DNA of 64,000 nt from assembly GCF_037042905.1 (NCBI RefSeq), contig NC_087252.1, positions 38,148,556 to 38,212,555 on the forward strand. Reading direction: 5' to 3'. This document shows, piece after piece, positions 45,379-56,964 of this stretch. Made by a program: the position numbers and the translations under genes. The notes beneath the pieces were generated by a model. That model was not told the origin of the DNA and searched no databases. It was given only the letters and a program-made list of their open reading frames with translations. Origin of the DNA: Lytechinus pictus. Lineage: Eukaryota > Echinodermata > Echinoidea > Temnopleuroida > Toxopneustidae. Each line of letters starts with the position of its first letter. Positions within the stretch are counted from its first letter, which is position 1.

Positions 45379-46961
45379 TTATGTTCTTTGTTCATTTATG
45401 AGTGTAGTGATTCCACACACACGCACAAACCAACGCACGCCACCAAATATCAAATAGACATCCATAAAGTATCAATAAGGTGGCACGACATTTGCTCCTG
45501 CAACAATGGCTACGGGCTTAGTTTCGTCTATGAAGTAGGGGAAGGGTTAGGTTTGCAATAGGGTTTTAAGTTAGGTATTAAAGGGTATAGTGTAAGACTC
45601 AGGGTTAAAGTTGGTCATTTGATTGGTACGTTTGAATATAAAACGGAGCAAATGTCATAGGACTATTAATTTACATGTTAATTTATATTACATCTAATTT
45701 ATATTTACTTAAAGTTTCGATATTTCATATAAAATTTAACTTGTTTTCCTAAATTTCTTACATTTAACTTGTAATTTGGTTTGTTTCCTGTATTGCTGTA
45801 CATGAATGAACAAAAAACATTTCTGGCCGAAAGTTCGTGAAAAAAGTTGCGGCATACAGCATTACAGCTACTTACTGTTTTGCGTCAATAATTTATCATA
45901 AAAAATTTACTAAAACCACTAACCGTGGAAGAACTATCGTATCAGAGTGTACTTGAGTTAACATAGACTCAACAATCTGCGACCACCCGTGGAAACACTC
46001 TGTTCTTACCTTCAGCACAAGATAGATTTCATATATCATACAGAAAGCTTCAACAAAGCTCACGCCTTATTTCCAGAAGGCACCAATGGTTGATGACATT
46101 CCTATTCATGAATATTGTGTCATAACGAATGAATGAAGAATGCGCCCAATATAAGACAAAAAAATCATTATTTATAAATAATGAAAAACAAATAATCAGT
46201 ATTCATAAATAATGAAAAACAAATAATCATTATTTATAAATAATAGAATGTCGAACTATTATTATTTACAAATAATGAAGTATTACTTGGAATTATATAT
46301 AAATAATTAGAAATGTTATTTTATATAATAGTAATTATTTACAAACAGAATGTAAATTATATATAAATAATAGTTATTATTTAATGAATAATGATTATGT
46401 AACAAATAATTGTTCTATATAATATTGGTACAATCGGCGCCTCATATGTAACGTGGGATCTAACTCGGCTCGACTCACGTTAGCTTGCTCCATGCTACCG
46501 ATGCACGTCGTGTCCGACCGCGGCCGGGTCCAGCCGCCTTGGGGCCATTGCATGCAGGCATGTCTGCATATGGGAATGATACGATGTAATATCGATGTGG
46601 CAGATATGGCAAGTTCCAACTCGGAGTCCTCGTATAAGACACAGTAGAAGTCCGGATCTATTCTAAGTTAGTTGAGCCACATGGCTGATTTGCTTGTTTG
46701 TTATGTTAACACAGTAGTCGAGTACATCTTATTTAAGGCACTTGCTGGCTTAAAACGAAACTCGAATTTCAAATTCATTTTATTTTCCCAGCGTGTTTGT
46801 CCCATTAAAGACACCGTTAGAAAAAAAAATCGCACCGAAATGAAAAAAAAAAATCGCAAAAAAAAAAAAAAAACACGTGTGATTACCAACGCGACGCGAG
46901 TGATTACGAACGCGAGTGATAATAATAAGCCTTCCTAATAGCAACACCGCGGTGCACCGCC
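45379..46961. other. Non-coding interval
   Basis: No gene recognised. A patch at 46440-46660 is GC-richer, but neither strand gives a convincing protein. A poly-A stretch lies at 46843-46873. The AT palindromes at 46160 are listed separately. Confidence 0.4.
46160..46420. repeat. Cluster of ATTATTTATAAATAAT palindromes
   Basis: The self-complementary unit ATTATTTATAAATAAT and close variants occur about six times, spaced by AAAAACAAATAATC-type linkers. The whole 260 bp is nearly pure A/T. It looks like repeated small inverted duplications. Confidence 0.75.
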
Positions 46962-48078
46962 GCACAGTGGGCCGGGAGAGAGCAAAAGTGCGCCAAAACT
47001 GGTTTTTGGTCATGAAACAATTTTTTTTTTCATGTTCTAAGCAAAGACAAGTACCTGTAGAATGTCTCCATACAATATTTCTCCATGAAATTGATTATTA
47101 GTTGCCCATTTTATTCAATATAACCGGAAAATGACTCTTTACGGCTACCGCATGTGTAAATGACACGTTTTAGATATTTCACTGTTTTAACAAAACGGAT
47201 TGCTTAATGTATTTTCAATTCACGGTGCTCTTTGATGAATAATTGTTTTAAGTGATCAAAGATTTTCAAGATAAAATGATAATCCCTTCAGAGGTAATTT
47301 TGGACGAAACCATTTGACAATGGGGGGTTTTAGCAAATTTTTTTTCATGAGCATTTCTTTTACAAATTGCTGCCGATTGCTGCGCTATAAATACCATGAC
47401 GGTCTTTGTTATAGTTCATGTTTTACATTGATACCAAATTTAGCTGCATACGTGCATTTTCTGGAGATATAACAAATTTTCCAACAAATTTTCGTATTTA
47501 TCACAAAAATCGTTCAAAGTTAGTGTCCCATTATAAGCGTGCCGAACGTTGCGGGTCACATTAAACAAATCCCAGTCGCGTGCTGGGAGAGAGAGGGGAG
47601 GGAGACGGGTGGGGGTAATCCATACGGTGGCCCTGAAGGGACATCGCAAATAGACCAAATCGCGAATATTCACGACGAAATTCACGACGTCGTGAATTTC
47701 GTCGTGAATTTGTTTTGCTTGCCTGGGCGGTATGCGGGTTGAAACCAATTCGCCTGCTGCTAATTCCTCCACTCACAACAGGGTCTACATTCATTTAGTC
47801 TAATGCAATTCTGCCCATTAACTTTTCGCCTAACAACCATATGGTCCAATAACCATTTGATCCAGTCATCACTTCGTCTAATCACCAGTTCGTCTATGAC
47901 CATTTCGTCTCATAACTAGTTGGTCTAATATCAATTTTATTTTCCTTAATTCGCCCAATTAACACTTAGTTCAATTAGACCAAATGGCATATGGAATAAA
48001 TGGCAATTGGATCAACTTCGTTATATTAGACAAAATGGCAGTTAGACCATGTGGATAGTGGACGAACTGATGGTAGAA

Positions 48079-48215
48079 CAGTTGTGCTGTAATGGCTCAG
48101 CTGAGTAGGGCGATCCATCCAATGTTATTTTTATCATGTATTATATTTTGTTGTAATTTTATATGTATTGTTTTTATATTGGTAAATAAATTCAAATCAA
48201 ATCAAATCAAACCAA
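48079..48215 (+). mobile_element. 3' fragment of a retroelement inserted in the fold-back arm
   Basis: Comparison with the opposite arm shows an extra ~137 bp here: GCTGTAATGGCTCAGCTGAG, an AT-rich body, and a tail of (CAAAT)n at 48193-48210. The tail and the lack of inverted ends fit a SINE or LINE 3' end. A related ...AATAAATTCAAATAAAT end closes the LINE at 63870. Confidence 0.7.
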
Positions 48216-48299
48216 AATGATAGCAGACGAGTTGGCATTAGACCAATTGAAAATAATCCATTGAACCGACAAAACGATAATCACTGCTATCCATATGCA

Positions 48300-49450
48300 T
48301 AAGCGGATCCAGGGGGAGGGGGGCGAGGGGCCCGCCCCCCCCCCCCCCCCCATATTGGCGGAGCAAAACAAGGAAACAAGGGAAGAAAGAAATAAAAAAA
48401 GGAGGTAAAAGAGAGGAGAAAAAAAGAAGAGGAGGAAGACGAGTTTAAAAAAATAAGCAGAGGGGAAGACATGGAAATAAAAAGAATCTTTCATGTCACT
48501 ATATAAAATTTTCGCCAGCGCTTCGCGCTCGCATTGCCTGTTAGGTCTTTCAGCCTTCGCCAATAGGGGGGGGGGCCGAAATTATTTTTCAGCCATATTT
48601 TCCCCGATCGGCCGCTCGAAGATGATTTTTGATTTCTGTGAAGGGATAGCTTTATTCTTATAAATCAACATAAATATATAATATCATAATCCTTATTTAT
48701 ATAATGTGAGCGCGAAGCGCGAGCTAAATATTTTTGGAAATCTTATGTATTTTTTTCTAAAATTTGAACATTCTGGGCAGTTTGTTTTCCTAAAAAAGGT
48801 GTGTATGCAAATAAATAATTAATAATAATTAAATAAATAACGAACGCGAAGCGCGAGCAGAGATGAACTGGTGGAAAAGGTACCTGTTAAAGACTGCATG
48901 CAGTTAGTCATGAAGACGTTATATATTTAAAAAATCAAATAATGCGAGCGCGATGCGCGAGCTGAATTTTTTTGAAATTTTTACCTAAAAATGGAAATTC
49001 TAAGGACTTTTTTGTAACTTAAACAGAATAGGTATATAATGAACAATTGATGCGAGCGCGCAGCGCGAGCGGAAAATGTTAATATTCAGACCATAAAACT
49101 GTTATATTTACAGAGCACTTTTTAAAAATCAATTTGTAAATCACACAAAATAATGAAAGTTTGATTTTCGAGATGAAATATGTTTTGTATATTGACTTCC
49201 AAACTTGATATTTAAACTCCATATTGAACAAGATATGAAAATCACCTAACAGGCAATGTGAGCGAAGCGCGAGCAATAATTTTATATAGTGACATGAAAG
49301 ATTCTTTTTATTTCCATGTCTTCCCCTCATCTTACTTTATTCACTCGTCCCCTCCTCTTCTTTTTTTCTACTATCTTTTCCCTCCTTTTTTTTCTTTCTT
49401 TCCTTTTTTTTGCTCCGCCAATAGGGGGGGGGGCCAGTCGGCCCCCCCCT
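48300..49450. repeat. GCGAAGCGCGAGC-core repeats in the fold-back loop
   Basis: Bounded by GCGGATCCAGGGGGAGGGGG on the left and CCCCCCCTGGAT on the right, like a hAT-type MITE. Cores GCGAGCGCGAAGCGCGAGC or variants occur at about 48708, 48841, 48943, 49050 and 49258. One inverted relative (GCGCTTCGCGCTCGCATTG) is at about 48517. The cores are conserved while the 85-190 bp between them are AT-rich and diverged. Confidence 0.8.
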
Positions 49451-51286
49451 GGATAGGAGTGGACATCGTTCTGTCGTTTCAATTGTTTATTTTCAATTGG
49501 TCTAATGCCAACTCGTCTGCTATCATTTGGTCTACCATCAGTTCGTCCACTATCCACATGGTCTAACTTCCATTTCGTCTAATAACCAAGTTGGTCCAAT
49601 TGCCATTTATTCCATATGCCATTTGGTCTAATTGAACTAAGTGTTAATTGGGCGAAATTAAGGAAAATAAAATTGATATCAGACCAACTAGTTGTGAGAT
49701 GAAATGGTCATAGACGAACCGGTGATTAGACGAAGTGATGACTGGACCAAATGGTTATTGGACCATATGGTTGTTAGGCAAAAAGTTAATGGACAGAATT
49801 GCATTAGACTAAATGAATGTAGACCCTGTTGTGAGTGGAGGAATTAGCAGCAGGCGAATTGGTTTCAACCCGCATACAGCCCAGGCAAGCAAAACAAATT
49901 CACGACGAAATTGGCGACGAAATTCACGATGTCGTGAATTTCGTCGCCAATTTCGTCGTGAATATACAAATTGACGACGAAATTCACGACGAAATTGGCG
50001 ACGTCGTGAATTTCGTCGCCAATTTCGTCGTGAATAATCGCGATTTGGTATGTTTGCGATGTCCCTTCAGGGCCACCATATATCCAATGTTTACATTAAA
50101 TGGTTGAAATGACCATGAATGTCTGGCTCAAGTGTTTGGCTCTTGTGACTGGTATCTACCTAAGACAAGCTTTCATTTCAACTTCCGCTAACTTATACAG
50201 TGCGTATCAAAAAACGGGACAGATTTGAAAAGTCTTTAAAATTTTTGTTTCAAATTATGATGTCTATATTTGGTGTTAATAGGTGCTCTGACGTCTTATC
50301 TTTCAAATGCCATTTAAAAATTTGTTTCGTTCATGCTTGAGCGAACACGGAATGTTTCTGTCTGGGGTTAAAAATGAAGCTTGCGCCAAAATCTAAATGA
50401 TAAATATGATGATCGGACTTATTGCTAATCAGCAGACTTCCTCTTAACCTTTTCATTATCTTTGCCATAATTTTCAAATTAGGCGGTCAAAATTCATTTT
50501 CATATCTATTTATTTGCTTGAATTGTTCTGTTGCTTCTAATATGTTCTCTTTAAGCTTTGAATATTCCTTCTTCAAGCAAAAACAATTTTTTTTCAACCG
50601 AAGTATGGGAGAGCGTGTATTTTTTAATCAAATCCTTTCATTGTGTGCTACAAAGGTTATGGTGCCTTTTGAACAGTGCCATACAGATGGGCGGGGGCTC
50701 GGGATGCTCACCCCCCCCCCCTTAATTGAAAAAAATCATAACCAAGAAAAAATAGTTGAAATGAAATAAAAGGAAAGGTAGGAAGTAAAATATGATATTA
50801 TTTTCTTAATATTATGTCAAAATCTATGACAAAGTTTGATATTGTAATGAAAAAGTTGTAAAAAAAATAATGTTGGTGTGGTTAATAGTACTCATTTGCA
50901 TTTTTTTACAATTTCACTTTGAATTTTACAATTCCAGATTCATGGTAGGGCGCCCTCTTTAAACGATACTCAAGTCACCAATTGAATTGTTTGTACCCCG
51001 AGCACATACTTTTCTTGTTTGTTTGCCTGTTTAAGTGTTTGCTGTTTGCTAATATGCTAAATTATTGCTGAAATTTCTCTAAAACTAGTTTCTGAAAATT
51101 TGAAACTTATTGTAGAATTAGAAACATGTAATTTCTTCTCAAATGTTAACAGCCAATCAGAAAACGGTATTTTGACGACGTCATCAATATTTGAAAGTAC
51201 TTTTATTGAATTCTACCAACTTTAATCGTACAAATGTGTGAATAATGGGTTTTGGCGCACTTTGGATTCATTCTGGCCCACTGTGC

Positions 51287-52330
51287 GCCGTGTATTGCTG
51301 CCCTCTACGTTCGTTGGTTCAGAAAAAAAAAAGAGAATGAGCTATACGTGTACAAAAAACTGGATTATTAAGATCTGTAAGAACTTATTAAATGTACGGT
51401 ATAAACCAAATATACCACGCCTTTACTTCGAAAGTATAGAGGGAATTATTCATCCTCGGTTGTACTGTCAAAATTATTTTTTTTCCATCGGGGCTTTGCC
51501 CCTCGTGCAAAATAGTAATGCCAGTCCAACCTCGATTATTTTTTTTAGTCGCAAGGTTACATGGGACAACATGAAAGGTATGCAACAGTGATGTAAAGCG
51601 TTGACATTCGAGGTGTCAAAGATGTCAAGCGATTACACATTTCGTACCACCCTTTCGGAGACATGTTCTTATATCATTCTGGACACACTTCTAGAACGCA
51701 ACGATGGTAATGGGGCATGGAACATGCCGGACTAAGAAATAAATGAAATCTTTGAATAACAAATAAAACAGGGGTTTCCATTGCAAGATTTATTTCATTC
51801 GTCACCTGTTTTCATATCCGATGTATAATATAAGCATAAACGAACTTTTCATCAACATTATTATTTAACACTCAATGTGTTTTATTTCATAATGTGCGTA
51901 CAGAAATATATGCACAGGTAAATCTTAACGATTTGAAATGTATTGTGTGACATTGTTCAATAAACGATCAGAAATTAATGATAACATTTTCCACTTTGAA
52001 ATTTCAATTTTATGCATATCGTATAGGCCAGAAAGATTATCGCCAGTGAGTTAGTGTTAAAGCAGCAAGGGGTACATTTCCTGACATGGAATGCTAAATC
52101 TAATGTCTTAACTTGAATTGAATATATCAAATATTCATAATTATTCTTACTCCCACTACGACCACTACTGGTATAATTTGGAATGTGTTTACAAAGAGCT
52201 TTAGCGCGACTGATTACATATTCTTTAGAAATGTGAATGCATTCTATATCATTTTGGAAGGATACTCCGTGCTGAAAATAAAGTGATTTGAACAGATAAC
52301 CTAAAATCAGACAAACAAAAACAACAAATA
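51287..52330. other. Non-coding interval
   Basis: No gene or delimitable repeat. The open frame starting at 51238 begins in the end of the 46962 element and has no domain. Confidence 0.4.
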
Positions 52331-52580
52331 AAAATCTGACAATGTATGACAAAGTTATGACATTGTAAACCTATGTATTATTTCAGTTAAACCGTTGGCC
52401 ACATGAATATGCAATGAGCAAGATGACGATGTCACATTCCAACTTACAATTAATAAAAATCGGACAATGTATGACAAAGTTATGACATTGTAAACCTATG
52501 CATTATTTCAGTTAACCCGTTGGCCACATGAATATGCAATGAGCATGCTAGCGATGTCACGTTCCCACTAACAAATGGAA
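52331..52580. repeat. Tandem duplication, two ~125-bp units
   Basis: The phrase GACAATGTATGACAAAGTTA followed by TGACATTGTAAACCTATG starts at about 52337 and again at about 52463. Each is followed by CGTTGGCCACATGAATATGC. The units are about 93% alike by eye. The GACAAAGTTATGACATT module is a relative of the one in the TTAA elements. Confidence 0.85.
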
Positions 52581-52965
52581 TAAAATGCATTCAAATTTTA
52601 TCCAAACATCAAAAAAAAAAATAGAGAACGGATTCGATGCATAAAGACATCCATTGGTGCATTTTTTGGTGTGTTACAAGGGCGACATATAGTGCACACA
52701 ATGTATAAACATATGAAATAATTATGATTTAATGTATAGCATAAGAGAAATGAAAAAAATTCAAAGCTTCCATGTTGAATTTCGGTTTTCCAGAATGTAT
52801 TGTTTGGAAGCGTACTTAAATGTGGATTTAGAAATACAGAATTACTATCCACTCCACAATAAGTCGTCGGGGAATGTGCCCTGTACCTAGCCAAACTAGA
52901 AATTTGTTTTCAATAAGGTAAAATTAGAAGAAAAAAATGTCTTATCAAAAAGAATTCTCCTTATA

Positions 52966-53124
52966 CCTCGGTCACGTTTGTTCCACGGCGGCCGTAGGGC
53001 GAGTCGAAAACAGCCGTTTTAACATTTTTTTGTACCAGCTAAATATAGGTGGTTTGAATAAAATAGAATAAAACGGCTGTTTTCGACTCGCCGTAAGGCC
53101 GCCGTAGGTCAAATGTGACTGAGG
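52966..53124. mobile_element. Hairpin MITE A, CCTCGGTCAC ends
   Basis: A 159-bp inverted-repeat element flanked by TA. The arms share ACGGCGGCCGTA and GGCGAGTCGAAAACAGCCGT with their inverses; the loop is AT-rich. A sister copy lies at 53800. Confidence 0.9.
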
Positions 53125-53572
53125 TAATACTGTCAAAATTTGAAATTGTAAAATACAATAAAACACACGATAGAAGAGTTCACGAAGAATGTGTGCGCAT
53201 CTCATGCTTGAGTGAACAACAAGCTTATTAACCCTGCTCTCTTTGAAGCCCTCCCTGAATTTATTCTACATTCAAACAAGTGCTTGTGTGTGTGTGTGTG
53301 TGTTATTGTTGGTCAATGTTGACAAGTTATCATATATCATGTTTAAGCTTTGGGTGTTTTCGCCCCCCCCCCAAAAAAAAAAAAAAAAAAAAAATCTCAA
53401 AATTAATTTTACGCATTTTAGTATTGCTTTTGGTTTTAGGGCAGCAGTTGACATAATGGTTCGACGATCTTCAATAAAATCAACCCGTTACTTACAAGAT
53501 ATTTATTCTTACCAATACAACCCCCCCCTCCCCCTCCCCCCTCCCAGACTATTAATTTCATCTACATCTATT

Positions 53573-53720
53573 TGACATCACGGTCCAGACATATGGAATA
53601 ATCTTGCAGACAATATTACACCTTGTTCCCCCTATACTCCTTAAAAACCACTCTTAAAAGAAATATCACTCAATCGTATCCATCCCATACTCCAATTTAA
53701 CATAGCCTCACAAATATCCA
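53573..53720 (+). mobile_element. Fragment of a non-LTR retrotransposon C-terminus
   Basis: The plus strand reads HHGPDIWNNLADNITPCSPY, then after a frame change LKTTLKRNITQSYPSH. This is the GPxxWNxLP...LKxxL signature found at the end of CR1/Jockey-like ORF2 proteins (compare 44850 and 56374). Only the last 40 or so residues remain. The C-rich run before it (53520-53545) is simple sequence. Confidence 0.6.
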
Positions 53721-53799
53721 CATTCACCAATAAAAAATTCTTCTTTTTTTCTATACTGCTATCTACAGCACCTGCATAGCACCCACTTGATCAGTAATA

Positions 53800-53966
53800 C
53801 CTTCGTCACATTAATTTTTGCTCTACGGCGGCCGTACAGCGAGTCGAAAAAAGCCGTTTTATCCATTTTAATTCAACCCACCTACATGTAGTTGGACAAC
53901 AAAAAACTGTTAAAACGGCTGTTTTCGACTCGCCGTACGGCCGCCGTAGAGCAAATGTGACCAAGG
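53800..53966. mobile_element. Hairpin MITE B, sister of MITE A
   Basis: A 167-bp inverted-repeat element with TA on both sides, ends CCTTCGTCAC and its imperfect inverse GTGACCAAGG, and arms with ACGGCGGCCGTAC and GCGAGTCGAAAA. Same family as 52966 with a different loop. Confidence 0.9.
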
Positions 53967-54024
53967 TATCAATATCAAACTCGGTCACGAACCTTTATGA
54001 GGCCGGCACCATTTTAAAGCTTAA

Positions 54025-54626
54025 AGGACAAGTCCACCCCAACAAAGAGTTGATTCGAATAAAAAGAGAAAAATCCAACAAGCTTAACACTGAAAATTTC
54101 ATCAAAATCGGATGTAAAATAAGAAAGTTACGACATTTTAAAGTTTCACTTAATTTCACAAAACAGTTATATTCACATCCGTGTCGGTATGCAAATGAGG
54201 AGACAGATGACATCACTCACTCACTATTTCTTTTGTATTTAATTATATGAAATATGAAATATTCAAATTTTCTCCCTGTTGTCGTGTGAAACAACGATTA
54301 ATTCCTCCCTGAACATGTGCAATAAGCATAGTTTAATACTGTATGGTTCAATCAAGTTGGTCCATATTGTCAAAACTGTGAAAAATGAAATATTGTATAA
54401 TTCAAACAATAAAAAACACAAGAAAAAGTGAGTGAGGGACATCATCGACTGCCTCATTTGCATGTCACTGAGTTGGCATATTACTGTTTTGTGAAAACTA
54501 AGCGAAACTTTAAAATGTCATAACTTTTTTATTTTACATCCGATTTTGATGAAATTTTCAGCATAATGCTTGTTTGATTTTTCTCTATTTAATCAAATCA
54601 ACATTTTTCTCGGGTGGACTTGTCCT
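54025..54626. mobile_element. TTAA-flanked MITE, AGGACAAGTCCACCC ends
   Basis: TTAA lies at 54021-54024 and 54627-54630. The ends AGGACAAGTCCACCC and GGGTGGACTTGTCCT are perfect inverse copies over 15 bp. The arms extend for roughly 190 bp with the AAATCGGATGTAAAATAAG and AAGTTACGACATTTTAAAGT modules in inverse orientation on each side. Non-coding, 602 bp. This is the best preserved of the three TTAA relatives in the window. Confidence 0.9.
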
Positions 54627-54630
54627 TTAA

Positions 54631-56329
54631 CCGCTCACGATGGCGGTCTCCTGCGTTCATTAATTACTATCATTATTATTATTATTATTATCAAAAAGAC
54701 AAGTTTATGCTCAAATCATAATTTGTATTCGTTATGTATATGATTATATTGTTTATGTTATGGATTATTTTGTATATTGCATATAATTATGCCACATTTG
54801 ATATTGTATTATTTGAACGCAGAAATAAAAGCAAACAAACAGTGCACAGCTTTTAATATGATTATTGTCTTATATCAATGCCCATGAGATTGATCTTTTT
54901 TTATAAAATGCTACGATTTACAATTTTCATACTACAATATTTGTCACAAAACTAAATATTTACAGAATTCAATAACTATTTTTTGTCGAAAAACATTGAA
55001 CTGCCATTTGTTAACCGAATTCACAATTATGAATGGTACGCGCCCTAAAACCCAATATAATAATAGCAACAACAACTGGTTAGAGGTCCGTGATGTTGAG
55101 TGAATACCCGTATGCAAAGAGACTGGCACTATTGTATAGGTAATATTAAGTAATCATTATGACGTAAATCGCATAAACAAACAGTTATGAGCAAGCGAAA
55201 CAATATGTACGAAAGTAGTCGAAGTGTTGGAATATCAAAATAACAACAAAATATGCTAATTAAGTATATTCTGATATGCATTTATAAAATGCTCTCACAT
55301 ATATATGGGACAGCTAAGTGATATCACATTTAGGTCGTGGAGGTAAATGCATTCCTACACAGCGACCATACTATTTCTACTTAAAAAACCCAAACACCTG
55401 TAATCTTACTGCCCTGTGCGATGTTACATACATTTGCGTAAAATTAAAGAAAATTGGTATTTGATGTATTTAACCTTACATATTTATTGAATTAAAACCC
55501 CTTTCCCCTTTTAAATACATTCCTGTTCTGTAAAATTGAAGAAAAGGTGTAAAAAATATTTCCTGTTATAAAAATTTGCAGAATAATTTGGTTATTTGTT
55601 TCTGTAAAACCTGTTTTTAATGGTTCTTCTGTAAAATCGTCTATTTTTATCTAACAGTGTGCATCCATGGGTCTGGGAACGATTTATAATAGGGGGAGTT
55701 GGTTTGGAAATAAATAACCCCCCCCCCCTCAAAAAAAGGATTAATAATAACAACATGCGCAACACCCCACGAAAAATCTTGATACCTCTCTGGGCCATAT
55801 GACCATGTCTGTGAAGATACGAAAGAGAGCACTTATTCAACGTAAATAAAAAAAAAATGGAAGAAAATGCGCGTAGATATATAAACGTATGTAATAATGT
55901 GATAAGCATTACAAGAATAAAATAATTGTATTTTTATTTCTTGTAACAAAACAATTGTTGAAATACTACAACCCTATAATAAAAATCTATATATATTTAC
56001 AAACACATGCCAATTTTCTTTAACATGAAAACTGCGTATTATTTCTCAATCAGCACAAAGATAATTGTGCCGAAGACACTAAAAATCTAAGTAAAGCTCT
56101 CCATATCCAAAATGAAATTCAATTTTACATACATTAGTACTTGTAAGAACCCCGCTTTATTTCTTTTACACATATCTTTGAATATTGATCTATTTCGCCT
56201 GTACATAAATAAATAACTTACACCTGTACCTCGTTTTGTAGGGCCTATCATAGATGAGTATAAATCATGAATATGAAGAAAATATTTATTCGCGAATATT
56301 TCGATAACTATTTGTCATTTGTCATTTAA
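54631..56329. other. AT-rich interval, no gene seen
   Basis: No gene recognised. Includes (ATT)n at about 54670-54692 and C/A runs near 55720-55737. Confidence 0.4.
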
Positions 56330-56870
56330 CAAACCCAAAACTAATAATTGCTCACAAAACAATACGGCATCACTGCCCGGATGTTTGGAACAACCTACCG
56401 AATGATATAAAACAAGCTGCATCTCTTATATCATTTAAAGCTTCACTAAAGAGGTACCTTTTATCAAAATACTTATAAATTCTCACCTGCACACGCACTC
56501 ACTTGCACACACTTCACCTTGCCCCCTTTTTCTTCCCCCTTTCCTTTTATTATATTTTAAGCAATATAAGTGACATCACTTTTAAATAATAAAGACCCGG
56601 TATTTTTATTATGGTTTTCATGTAGCCTTCTCTTCTCCCCTGGCTGCTATTATTTAAAACTGTCAGCTTACGATAGCTGGCCTCTGCATTTAAATTCATT
56701 TGTTATTGTTAACATGAATAATGTCTATATATCTACTTAACTATACTATACAATTGTCACCTTTGTAACTTGATCATTATGTATGTTTGATTATATATTA
56801 TCGTTATAAATGTGTAATTTTGATTTATTTATAAATGCAAAAATACCTGCTTAAAAAAAAATGATAGTTA
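56330..56870 (+). mobile_element. 3' end of a non-LTR retrotransposon
   Basis: From 56362 the plus strand reads IRHHCPDVWNNLPNDIKQAA, then SFKASLKRYLLSKYL and a stop at 56478. It is the C-terminus of a CR1/Jockey-like ORF2. About 390 bp of AT-rich 3' untranslated sequence follows, ending near an A-run at 56854-56862. All catalytic parts are missing (5' truncation). Confidence 0.75.
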
Positions 56871-56964
56871 CTTATCATCCATCCCGCGCCATGTGAAAAC
56901 GAAGTCTAACCATTGATCATTCTACCCTCCTGTCATCATGTTCATCTAAAATCCATGAGGAATA

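Larger units (their letters stand above)
47626..50077. mobile_element. Fold-back element with ~0.6-kb inverted arms
   Basis: The arms run about 47626-48250 and 49490-50077. Outermost is GGTGGCCCTGAAGGGACATC and its inverse. Next comes a palindromic block made of ATTCACGACGAAATT and its inverse: one copy at 47670-47711, two in the right arm at 49897-50036. Then there are many diverged ~15-bp units such as ATTAGACGAAATGG, ATTGGACCATATGG and CAATTAGACCAAATGG. Tandem short units inside long inverted arms recall the TU fold-back elements described from sea urchins; relationship is inferred. Two later insertions lie inside (48079-48215 and 48300-49450). Confidence 0.8.
46962..51286. mobile_element. 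4.3-kb inverted-repeat element, GCACAGTGGGCC ends
   Basis: The left end has GCACAGTGGGCC and, 21 bp in, AAAAGTGCGCCAAAAC. The right end has the inverse of both (GTTTTGGCGCAC at about 51249 and GGCCCACTGTGC ending at 51286). No transposase frame is seen. The interior includes the 2.45-kb fold-back element at 47626 and a lone Tc1-like end near 50200. Target duplication is not clear, and the inverted match may extend 15-20 bp further out (AGCAACACC against AGCAATACAC). Confidence 0.65.

Noticed and set aside
50198..50215. Second Tc1/mariner-like element starting CAGTGCGTATCAAAAAA
   Set aside because: Only one end is found; no inverse end occurs downstream before 51300, so the element cannot be delimited.
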